A stretch of 19,068 nt of DNA from positions 1-19,068 of the forward strand of contig JACKBN010000032.1 in the NCBI GenBank assembly GCA_020634565.1, given 5' to 3'. Every line of letters starts with the position of its first letter. The stretch's first letter is position 1. Of the stretch, positions 1 to 6,157 are shown in pieces. Below the pieces are notes generated by a model that was not told the DNA's origin, searched no databases, and saw only the letters and a list, made by a program, of their open reading frames with translations. The translations under genes and the position numbers were made by a program. The DNA comes from Ardenticatenaceae bacterium (lineage in GTDB: Bacteria; Chloroflexota; Anaerolineae; Promineifilales; Promineifilaceae).

Positions 1-131
1 GAAGTATTCTGATGTGGCTGCCAGGTCTGGCTACTAACACTGCGCTTGTGCCGCTGGCGCGTTCGCTGGTGGGGCTTGAGCACGATGGCTTTGGCTGGGT
101 CTGGTTGGTTGGAATGTGTTTGATTGTTCAT
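1..131 (-). CDS. Partial hypothetical protein, 5' end only, running off the left edge
   Basis: The minus strand opens with ATG at 131-129 and stays open for 43 codons to the window edge. Directly upstream (plus-strand 132-146) the minus strand reads AAAGGAGAG, a very strong Shine-Dalgarno about 5 nt before the ATG, which is the main argument that this is a real gene. The visible N-terminus starts MNNQTHSNQPDPAKAIVLKP and then becomes rich in Arg, Lys, His and Gln, so it is basic and probably disordered. No domain can be recognised from so little sequence. It is divergent from the restriction-modification gene that starts at 481. A terminator-like hairpin lies in its leader (171-201). A basic N-terminus would suit a nucleic-acid-binding protein or recombinase, but that is only a guess. 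Confidence 0.55.
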   Translation of the reverse strand, partial: MNNQTHSNQPDPAKAIVLKPHQRTRQRHKRSVSSQTWQPHQNT

Positions 132-157
132 CTATCTCTCCTTTGGGATGAAAATGT

Positions 158-201
158 GGGTAGAAACAAAAACAGCCAGCCTGATGACCCGACTGGCTGT
201 T
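158..201 (-). terminator. Terminator-like hairpin in the leader of the left-edge gene
   Basis: Arms 171-179 and 193-201 are perfect 9-bp inverted repeats (AACAGCCAG / CTGGCTGTT) with a 13-nt loop. Read on the minus strand, the second arm runs straight into a T-rich tract (TTTTTGTTTC, plus-strand 170-158), the layout of an intrinsic terminator. It lies about 30 nt upstream of the minus-strand ATG at 131. It could stop antisense transcription from the right or act as an attenuator. The opposite orientation lacks a T tract. Confidence 0.45.
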
Positions 202-330
202 GGACAATAAAATTTGGCACGGGTAGTGACCCCGCGCATTTTGGTTTATGCGATTGTCAGTATGTCCTCCTTAATTGGATTGGTTATTTGGGAATTTTGA
301 ATAGCGAACGGCCGTCTCCGAGACAACCGC

Positions 331-359
331 TAGGCTTCGCAAAGCCTACGGCCGTAGGC
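331..359. repeat. Overlapping inverted repeats centred on ACGGCCGT
   Basis: TAGGCTT (331-337) pairs perfectly with AAGCCTA (342-348) across a 4-nt loop. The right arm is also part of a perfect 16-bp palindrome at 344-359 (GCCTACGGCCGTAGGC). The two structures share bases 344-348 and cannot form together. The 16-mer is an extended version of the 8-bp palindrome scattered through the window. A dispersed intergenic element or a structured leader would both fit. Confidence 0.5.
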
Positions 360-480
360 CGTTTTGAGGTGGATTACCCAGGGTGCTGCTCACTTTGTCG
401 GCACTTTATTAATGACTGTACGCTTTATCTTGCCAGTATCTGCTAATTTTGGATAATCGAAGCTGGAGGTTCCTACCTGT

Positions 481-3270
481 ATGCCAGCAACCATGACCCC
501 TCAACAATTCGTCCACAAATGGCGTGGTGTCACGCTGAAAGAACGCTCTGCATCCCAAGAACATTTTATTGACCTGTGCCACCTGGTAAACCACCCCACC
601 CCGGCGGCGCATGACCCGACGGGCGAACGGTTTACTTTTGAACGGGGAGCCGACAAGCAGACCGGCGGCCAGGGCTGGGCTGACGTGTGGTATCGCGGCC
701 GTTTTGCCTGGGAGTACAAGGGCAAACACAAAGACCTCGATGCCGCTTACAATCAGATTTTGCTGTACCGGGAAGCGTTGGAAAACCCGCCGCTGATGGT
801 GGTTTCCGACATGGAGCGGATTCTGATCCATACTAACTTCACCAACACGGTGAAGCAGGTGCATGAAATCACCCTGGACGATCTGCTGACGCGGGAGGGG
901 ATGGATAGGCTGCGGGCGCTGTTTTACAAGCCGGAACAGTTCAGGGCCGCCCAAACCACAGAACACGTCACGGAGGAAGCGGCGCGGCAGTTTGCCCGGC
1001 TGGCCGAACAACTGCGCAAATGGGGCGAAGCGCCGGACAAGATTGCCCATTTTCTCATTCGCCTGCTGTTTTGTTTGTTTGCTGAAGACATTGGCCTGCT
1101 GCCGGAAAATCTGTTTTCGCAGCTGGTGGCCCGGACGCGCGGCCGTGCCCCGGACTTTGCCCACCAGCTTCAGCAGTTGTTTAACGCCATGCAAAACGGC
1201 GGCTGGTTTGGCGTGGCCGAAATTGCCCAGTTTGACGGGGCGTTGTTTGACGGCGCGGCCGTTCTCGAACTGGACAGTACCGGGCTGGACATCCTGGCAC
1301 GGGTAAGCGGGCTGGATTGGTCCAGCATCGAGCCGTCGATTTTGGGGACGCTGTTTCAGCGCAGTTTGGACCCGGCGCTGCGTGCCCAACTGGGCGCTCA
1401 TTACACCAGCAAGGAAGACATTTTGCTGATTGTGGAACCGGTGCTGATGGCTCCGTTACGGCGTGGTTGGGCAAAGGTGGAGGCCCAGGCGCGGGAACTG
1501 GCGGCCCAGCGGGATAACGCCAACGGCCGTAAAAAGACCAATCTCCACAAAGAACTCACCGCCCTGCTCACCGGCTTTGCCGCCGAAATTGCCGCCGTGC
1601 GGGTGCTGGACCCGGGCTGTGGCAGCGCCAATTTTTTGTACGTGGCCCTGCGGCTGCTGCTCGATTTGGAAAAAGAGGTGATCACGCTGGCGGGGGATTT
1701 GGGCGTGGGGCGCTTCATTCCGGCTGTGTCCCCGGCACAGTTGTACGGTATTGAGCTGAACGAATACGCCTATGAGCTGGCGCAAACGACGGTATGGATT
1801 GGCTACATCCAATGGCTGCATGAAAACGGCTTTGGCCACCCTGAACAGCCAATTTTGAAGCCGCTGAACAACATTAAGCACATGGATGCAATTCTAGCCA
1901 CTGATGAAAACGGCCGTCCGGTGGAACCGACCTGGCCAGAGGCAGATGTGATTGTTGGCAATCCCCCATTTTTAGGCGGCAACCGAATCCGGCAGGAATT
2001 AGGCGATCAGTACGTTGATTCATTGTTTGCGCTTTATGACGGCCGTATTCCAGCCTTTGCCGATTTAGTTTGTTACTGGTTTGAAAAAGCGCGGTATTTG
2101 ATTGAAACTGGCTCACTAAACCGTGCCGGATTATTGGCTACAAATTCCATCCGCAGCAGCGTGAACCGTCAGGTTTTGGAACGAATTAAAGAAATCGGCG
2201 ATATTTTTATGGCCTGGAGTGATCGCCCCTGGATTTTAGACGGTGCGGCCGTTCGCGTTTCGATGATTGGATTTGATAATGGTGGTATACAGACCAAAAC
2301 TCTGGACGGAAATCCGACAGAAACAATCAATGCCGATTTATCCTCATCGGTTGATGTAACTGCGGCCGAACCGCTTACTGAAAACTCACAGATCGCTTTT
2401 GTTGGTAGTCAGAAAATTGGTAGCTTTGATATACCGGAAGACTTGGCAAAGAAAATGATCGCCTCTGGAGGCAACCCAAATTTACGTCCCAACAGTGATG
2501 TGGTGAAACCTTCGGTTAACGCCTCAGATGTTATGGGACGTTCGCGCAGGATGTGGATTATTGATTTTGGGACTGATATGCCAATGGAGGAAGCCGCCGA
2601 GTATGAAGTACCTTTTGAATTTGTTAGGGAAAATGTGAAGCCAGATCGTGATAAAAATCGAGACCCTATTACCAAAAGAAATTGGTGGTTACACGGGAGA
2701 GCTAGGCCAGCTCTCCGTGAAGCAATGGACGGGCTGCAAAGATATTTAATAACCCCGCGAGTAGCAAAGCATCGAGTTTTCGATTGGTTATCTCCACCTG
2801 CTTTACCGGATCACAAGCTTTATGTTTTTTGTCGAAGTGATGACTATTTCTTTGGGGTTTTGCATTCGAGGATTCATGAAACGTGGACATTGCATACCTG
2901 CTCATGGCATGGAGTAGGTAACGATCCTGTTTACAAGGGAAAAGATTGTTTTGAAACTTTTCCCCTTCCTTGGCCACCCGGCAAGGAACCCGGCGACGAT
3001 CCCCGCGTGGCAGCCATCGCTACGGCCGCCCGCGCTCTGGTAGAAAAGCGGGATGCCTGGCTAAATCCTCCCGGTGCCAGTGAAGCCGAATTGAAAAAGC
3101 GCACGCTCACCAATCTGTACAACCAGCGCCCCACCTGGCTGGATTTGGCGCATAAGAAACTGGATACGGCCGTGCTCGCCGCCTACGGCTGGTCCGATGA
3201 TCTGACAGATGAACAAATTCTGGAGCGCCTGCTGGCCCTAAATTTGGAACGGGCTAGAAAGGAAGGGTGA
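481..3270 (+). CDS. MmeI-like Type IIL restriction-modification enzyme (single-chain nuclease and adenine methyltransferase)
   Basis: The predicted enzyme cuts unmodified DNA at a fixed distance from its site and methylates adenine in host DNA. An N-terminal PD-(D/E)xK nuclease is seen as D68 followed by E78-Y-K80. The spacing matches the catalytic residues of MmeI. A helical connector follows. The methyltransferase has motif X (GAHYTSKEDI, near residue 306), SAM-binding motif I (DPGCGSANFLY, near 375) and catalytic motif IV (NPPF, near 493), which marks it as a gamma-class N6-adenine enzyme. The C-terminal part should be the target-recognition domain. Length 929 aa is close to MmeI (about 919). 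GGAGG at 465-469 sits 11 nt before the ATG and favours it over the Met at residue 5. All catalytic motifs look intact. The recognition site cannot be read from sequence alone. The small gene at 3275 starts 4 nt after its stop. Confidence 0.92.
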   Translation: MPATMTPQQFVHKWRGVTLKERSASQEHFIDLCHLVNHPTPAAHDPTGERFTFERGADKQTGGQGWADVWYRGRFAWEYKGKHKDLDAAYNQILLYREALENPPLMVVSDMERILIHTNFTNTVKQVHEITLDDLLTREGMDRLRALFYKPEQFRAAQTTEHVTEEAARQFARLAEQLRKWGEAPDKIAHFLIRLLFCLFAEDIGLLPENLFSQLVARTRGRAPDFAHQLQQLFNAMQNGGWFGVAEIAQFDGALFDGAAVLELDSTGLDILARVSGLDWSSIEPSILGTLFQRSLDPALRAQLGAHYTSKEDILLIVEPVLMAPLRRGWAKVEAQARELAAQRDNANGRKKTNLHKELTALLTGFAAEIAAVRVLDPGCGSANFLYVALRLLLDLEKEVITLAGDLGVGRFIPAVSPAQLYGIELNEYAYELAQTTVWIGYIQWLHENGFGHPEQPILKPLNNIKHMDAILATDENGRPVEPTWPEADVIVGNPPFLGGNRIRQELGDQYVDSLFALYDGRIPAFADLVCYWFEKARYLIETGSLNRAGLLATNSIRSSVNRQVLERIKEIGDIFMAWSDRPWILDGAAVRVSMIGFDNGGIQTKTLDGNPTETINADLSSSVDVTAAEPLTENSQIAFVGSQKIGSFDIPEDLAKKMIASGGNPNLRPNSDVVKPSVNASDVMGRSRRMWIIDFGTDMPMEEAAEYEVPFEFVRENVKPDRDKNRDPITKRNWWLHGRARPALREAMDGLQRYLITPRVAKHRVFDWLSPPALPDHKLYVFCRSDDYFFGVLHSRIHETWTLHTCSWHGVGNDPVYKGKDCFETFPLPWPPGKEPGDDPRVAAIATAARALVEKRDAWLNPPGASEAELKKRTLTNLYNQRPTWLDLAHKKLDTAVLAAYGWSDDLTDEQILERLLALNLERARKEG

Positions 3271-3274
3271 GGAA

Positions 3275-3577
3275 ATGAAAAGGATACTCAACCAGAAGTT
3301 AGGGTTCAGAATTTTCCGCTTATTAATTTATGGCGTACTGGAAACGATGCCGGATGAATTTGATAGTCATGAATTTATTGCCGCTCTCGCTTATCAAAAT
3401 CAACAAATTTATATACGTGAACTCAAGGATGCAGGCTGGGATGAACCATTCCAGATAATAAATGACGCCATTATTCACTGGCTTGAGGAAAGTGGTATGG
3501 TGCAACCAATCGGCACAAGAGAAAGCGAAAACATGTTCAAGCAAGTGAGTTCTGTCGCTATGTGGAAAAAGGTTTAA
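3275..3577 (+). CDS. Small protein translationally linked to the restriction-modification gene (copy 1)
   Basis: This is a 100-aa protein of unknown function that begins 4 nt after the stop of the MmeI-like gene and is almost certainly co-transcribed with it. AAGGAAGG (3259-3266) serves as its ribosome binding site. A second copy, 103 aa, is encoded at 5068-5379. Over residues 25-100 I count 47 identities in 76 aligned positions. The conserved core is MPxEFDSHxFI, then NDAIIHWL, then IGTRESEN (residues 79-86), then FKQV and a C-terminal W(K/R)KV. There is no signal peptide, membrane segment or cysteine. The alternation of helices with a basic C-terminus would suit a small winged-helix DNA-binding protein, such as a controller or specificity partner, but I do not recognise a named family. 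The evidence for partnership is the repeated adjacency to the 3' end of an MmeI-like gene. Confidence 0.8.
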   Translation: MKRILNQKLGFRIFRLLIYGVLETMPDEFDSHEFIAALAYQNQQIYIRELKDAGWDEPFQIINDAIIHWLEESGMVQPIGTRESENMFKQVSSVAMWKKV

Positions 3578-3739
3578 GCAACTGGCATTTTTTACTCCAC
3601 TTCTACAAATGAACAGAGTTTGGAGAAAAGTGGCAGGGAGTAGTGGAGTAGAAACGGCCGTATCGAGCCAGCCCAACACTATCAGGAAGGACATTTGCCA
3701 GCCCTCAATTTATAGCGAGCGGTGAAATAAGAGGATTAA

Positions 3740-4531
3740 TTGAATAAACCACACGTCAAGACAATATTGTATAAAGCAATCCCTGGCAAAAATGTGGACT
3801 ATAAAAAGGCTCCACCTATTGAAGGCTCTTTTGATCATTTCGACATTCGGCTTGAAAAAGGAGAAGTGGTGTTTAAATTGAAAACACATTTTCCTACGGT
3901 CGAAAAAGCAAGAGCAATCACAGATAATTTTATAAATCGTTGGGAAATAGTAACCGGTCTACAACAAAATCCTGGTGACTTACGATTTATATATGCCAGT
4001 GCAGACATTATTGATCTTGAGCCTGATGAATTTGACGGTGTTACGAGCAATCTAAACGTTACTTTGAGTGATGTTGTCCTTGTATCAGAAGCGGTAACAA
4101 TTCAAATAGGCCGTGGAGAGTACCCTTCTTTGCCTCCAGACTTTGCAATTTCACCAGATTTGGAAGTCTTGTATCAACGGTATAAAGCATTCAGGGAAAA
4201 CAGAGAGAGTCTAACAAGCATGGCCTATTTTTGTCTTACTGTTTTAGAGCATCGCTTCACCCGTGGTAGAAAACGAAAGGAAGCGGCTAATCTTTACAAA
4301 ATTGAGGACAAAATCTTGGATATGATAGGCCAACTATCTTCACGCAAGGGTGCTGTGTCAGATGCACGTAAATACCCCGAAAGCGGCAGCTTTAGTCCGA
4401 TGAGTTCGCAAGAGCGAACCTGGCTGGACGCTGCCATTAAAAGGCTTATTCTTAGAGTTGGGGAGCATGATTTCGACCCCAGCGCGGATTTGCCAATTAT
4501 CACAATGGATGATTTACCACCACTGCGATAG
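3740..4531 (+). CDS. Hypothetical protein, 263 aa, TTG start
   Basis: I do not recognise this protein. It is a cytosolic, soluble-looking 263-aa product: the first 130 residues look beta-rich (alternating segments such as GEVVFKLKTHF and VTIQIGRGEYPSL), while residues about 145-215 look helical (ESLTSMAYFCLTVLEHRF and a following basic stretch). The start must be TTG at 3740, because the next in-frame ATG is far inside the gene. GAGG at 3731-3734 lies 5 nt upstream and supports it. The gene is distinctly AT-rich compared with its neighbours, has no ACGGCCGT site, and sits between the two direct-repeat copies described at 3074-3577 and 4878-5379, so recent acquisition is likely. The two-part layout recalls sensor-plus-HEPN defence proteins, but I see no clear RX4-6H ribonuclease motif and do not assign it. 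Confidence 0.7.
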   Translation: MNKPHVKTILYKAIPGKNVDYKKAPPIEGSFDHFDIRLEKGEVVFKLKTHFPTVEKARAITDNFINRWEIVTGLQQNPGDLRFIYASADIIDLEPDEFDGVTSNLNVTLSDVVLVSEAVTIQIGRGEYPSLPPDFAISPDLEVLYQRYKAFRENRESLTSMAYFCLTVLEHRFTRGRKRKEAANLYKIEDKILDMIGQLSSRKGAVSDARKYPESGSFSPMSSQERTWLDAAIKRLILRVGEHDFDPSADLPIITMDDLPPLR

Positions 4532-4568
4532 GCAAATCACGAGCTTATCAAATTCTCAGGAGGAACCC

Positions 4569-4859
4569 ATGCAAGCTAACAATATACGAGAACTATTGTC
4601 TGCTTTCCCCAACCTGCCCACGCTGCTGGTGCAGTCGCAGCACGCGCTCATCACCCGCCTGTATGAGCTGCTAGATGAAGATTTAGAAACCGAAGATTTG
4701 CCCAATCTCACCGCCGTGGAGGAAGAATTTCCCAGCCTGATGAAGTTTTTGTATGATGACCCGCCCATGTTCAATCAACATTCAGCCAGCCAGCTTTGCC
4801 AGCTAACGGCCGATCTGTACACGCTGGCCGCTCGCCACTTTTGGGAAGATGGTGAGTAG
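4569..4859 (+). CDS. Small acidic hypothetical protein, 96 aa
   Basis: A perfect AGGAGG (4558-4563) stands 5 nt before ATG 4569, so this start is chosen over an upstream in-frame ATG at 4458 that lies inside the previous gene. The product is acidic and helical, with a Leu-rich N-terminus (MQANNIRELLSAFPNLPTLL) and an acidic centre (ELLDEDLETEDLP, near residues 34-46). No transmembrane segment, signal or metal motif is visible and no family is recognised. Codon use is more GC-rich than in the 263-aa gene 37 nt upstream, so the two may have different histories. Its stop is followed within 20 nt by the decayed restriction-enzyme fragment. A role as a small accessory or immunity-like protein is possible but unsupported. 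Confidence 0.72.
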   Translation: MQANNIRELLSAFPNLPTLLVQSQHALITRLYELLDEDLETEDLPNLTAVEEEFPSLMKFLYDDPPMFNQHSASQLCQLTADLYTLAARHFWEDGE

Positions 4860-4877
4860 TGGGATGGTGAAGAGGTT

Positions 4878-5067
4878 GTGCCAGTGAAGCCGAATTGAAA
4901 AAGTGCACGTCACCAAACTGTACAACCAGCGCCCCACCTGGCCGGATTTAGCGCATTAGAAATTGGAAATGGCCGTCTCGCCGCATATGGCTGACTAACG
5001 ATCTAATCGATGAACAAATCCTGGAACGCTTGCTGGCTTTGAATTTAGAAAGGATGGAAATAGAAAA
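4878..5067 (+). pseudogene. Decayed C-terminal fragment of a second MmeI-like enzyme
   Basis: The DNA aligns along its length with 3074-3270, the last 65 or so codons of the intact MmeI-like gene (for example GTGCCAGTGAAGCCGAATTG is shared exactly). It is broken by single-base deletions (CGCACGCTCACC has become TGCACGTCACC near 4904; GTGCTCGCC has become GTCTCGCC near 4977; another lies near 4990) and by AAG to TAG at 4957-4959. It cannot encode a functional tail. It is followed, exactly as in the intact copy, by the small partner gene, so the duplicated unit extends to 5379. The rest of the enzyme is absent. Confidence 0.88.
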
Positions 5068-5379
5068 ATGAGATTAATAATAAGGACGCTCCAACGACGA
5101 ACAAATTTCCCAACTTTGCGTTTTTACATTCCTGATGTACTTAAAACCATGCCTGTTGAATTCGACAGTCACCAATTTATTGGTACTTTCATTAATCAAG
5201 AGGAACTAACTTACATTCATGCGCTCCGAGATGCAGACTTGAACAAACCGTTTCAAACGGTTAATGATGCTATTATCCACTGGCTTAGGGAAAGCGATTT
5301 GGTGAAGCAAATTGGCACCAGAGAAAGCGAAAACATATTCAAGCAAGTACGCTCTGTCGCTGTTTGGAGAAAGGTCTAA
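5068..5379 (+). CDS. Small protein, paralogue of the restriction-modification-linked protein (copy 2)
   Basis: This 103-aa protein is the paralogue of the product of 3275-3577. The N-terminal 27 residues differ, while the rest is about 62% identical by hand count, including MPVEFDSHQFI, NDAIIHWL and IGTRESEN (residues 82-89). It follows the decayed restriction-enzyme tail just as copy 1 follows the intact enzyme. Unlike that tail, its reading frame is open from end to end, with a GGATGG ribosome-binding region near 5052-5057. An open frame beside a wrecked partner suggests that it is still selected, perhaps acting with the intact enzyme at 481 or independently. No cysteine, membrane segment or recognised family is seen. 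The function is unknown. Confidence 0.75.
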   Translation: MRLIIRTLQRRTNFPTLRFYIPDVLKTMPVEFDSHQFIGTFINQEELTYIHALRDADLNKPFQTVNDAIIHWLRESDLVKQIGTRESENIFKQVRSVAVWRKV

Positions 5380-5392
5380 GCCATGTGGAATG

Positions 5393-5420
5393 TTTACTTA
5401 CGCTTTAAAGATAACATAAT
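5393..5420 (+). promoter_or_regulatory. Candidate sigma-70 promoter for the membrane-anchored protein
   Basis: TTTACT (5393-5398, 4 of 6 to the -35 consensus) and CATAAT (5415-5420, 5 of 6 to the -10 consensus) are separated by 16 nt. The pair lies in an AT-rich 97-bp gap about 57 nt upstream of the ATG at 5477. The local AT-richness makes a chance match possible. Confidence 0.35.
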
Positions 5421-5476
5421 TTGGCTTTTAATTTTTGTGCAGTGTGAAGTTATGAGAGCGTAACAGCAAAATCAAG

Positions 5477-6106
5477 ATGCAAAACAGAGATAAGCAACAC
5501 TCAAAGGTTTTTCGACTGGCGTACATATTGCTAGGCGTGGTTCTGCTAATAGCGTTGGTACTTAGCGTTGCTCAAACGCAAAAAGAATTCACTATTTTTC
5601 AAACTAGCAGCACAAAGTATCTTTCATTAGAATCAGGTGATCCATGCCCGGTAACTCCTGCTAAGTTTGCTCCTTTTTTCAAATCTGGGCCCGTTGCTGG
5701 TGTATTTCCGATTTGGATAGCAAATGGAGGGCGTATGAGCTGGGACTCACTCGGTGCGAATGTTTTAACCCCTTATTCTGGACGAATTAGTAAAACCATA
5801 TGGATTATTAATACTGATATTAAAGGTGATTTACGAATTGAGGGTCGCCAAGTTGATGGCGATGGAATCTTGCTTTTTCCAAAATCGCATGATATGCACA
5901 GGACAAGTGAGACGAGCGTGGAATTTGTAGGTAAGGTTTCAAATTTCATTTTAATTCAAAACGCCCATCAAAAGGGTGACGGAATGCATTCCCCAGAGAA
6001 TTATCAATACCATGCAGTTTTAGTTTACTATCCTAATAGTGGCTGCTATCAATTTAAAGTTGATTTAGCAGATAAGGTTGTTGAGATGGTGATCGAAATT
6101 GAATAG
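5477..6106 (+). CDS. Membrane-anchored extracytoplasmic protein of unknown function
   Basis: This 209-aa protein has a short basic N-terminus followed by one hydrophobic segment (about residues 11-32, VFRLAYILLGVVLLIALVLS), then a polar domain expected outside the membrane. The domain looks beta-rich, has two cysteines (about 57 and 190) that could form a disulfide, and ends in a Gly-Cys-Tyr-Gln-Phe motif common at the last strand of secreted beta-sandwich domains. No enzyme motif is visible. There is no lipobox, so the helix is probably an uncleaved anchor. The ribosome binding site is weak. The gene is AT-rich and sits at the right end of the accessory block, 98 nt after copy 2 of the small protein. 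No family is recognised. Confidence 0.7.
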   Translation: MQNRDKQHSKVFRLAYILLGVVLLIALVLSVAQTQKEFTIFQTSSTKYLSLESGDPCPVTPAKFAPFFKSGPVAGVFPIWIANGGRMSWDSLGANVLTPYSGRISKTIWIINTDIKGDLRIEGRQVDGDGILLFPKSHDMHRTSETSVEFVGKVSNFILIQNAHQKGDGMHSPENYQYHAVLVYYPNSGCYQFKVDLADKVVEMVIEIE

Positions 6107-6157
6107 CAGAACAACACGGTCTTTCTAAATCTGAAGAGCTAGTGGAAGACCATTTTT

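Larger units (their letters stand above)
132..480. other. Divergent intergenic region between the left-edge gene and the restriction-modification gene
   Basis: This 349-bp stretch has no convincing gene. The plus-strand reading frame crossing it has no ribosome binding site and no recognisable protein character. It holds a 9-bp-stem hairpin (171-201), a compact set of overlapping inverted repeats built on two ACGGCCGT palindromes (308-315 and 348-355), and the Shine-Dalgarno sites of both flanking genes (minus 132-146; plus GGAGG at 465-469). I did not find a convincing sigma-70 promoter for the rightward gene. Confidence 0.6.

Noticed and set aside
132..239. Minus-strand 35-codon frame whose TAG stop abuts the ATG at 131, a possible leader peptide
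   Set aside because: It has no ribosome binding site and would need to be translated through the terminator-like hairpin. The adjacency could be chance.
12..446. 144-codon plus-strand open frame at the left end
   Set aside because: It has no ribosome binding site and no protein-like features. It runs through a hairpin, inverted repeats and the opposite-strand gene at 1-131, which has a strong Shine-Dalgarno.
409..1401. Long minus-strand open frame (330 codons) opposite the restriction-modification gene
   Set aside because: It is an antisense shadow. The plus strand encodes an enzyme with all expected motifs, and the minus product is low-complexity Arg/Gln-rich with no Shine-Dalgarno.
3593..3650. 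9-bp inverted repeat TACTCCACT / AGTGGAGTA after the first small gene
   Set aside because: The 40-nt loop and lack of a T tract make a terminator unlikely. It is noted only as a weak structure.
3610..3726. 38-codon ORF between the first small gene and the 263-aa gene
   Set aside because: It has no good Shine-Dalgarno and no conserved character. It overlaps the inverted repeat and one palindrome copy.
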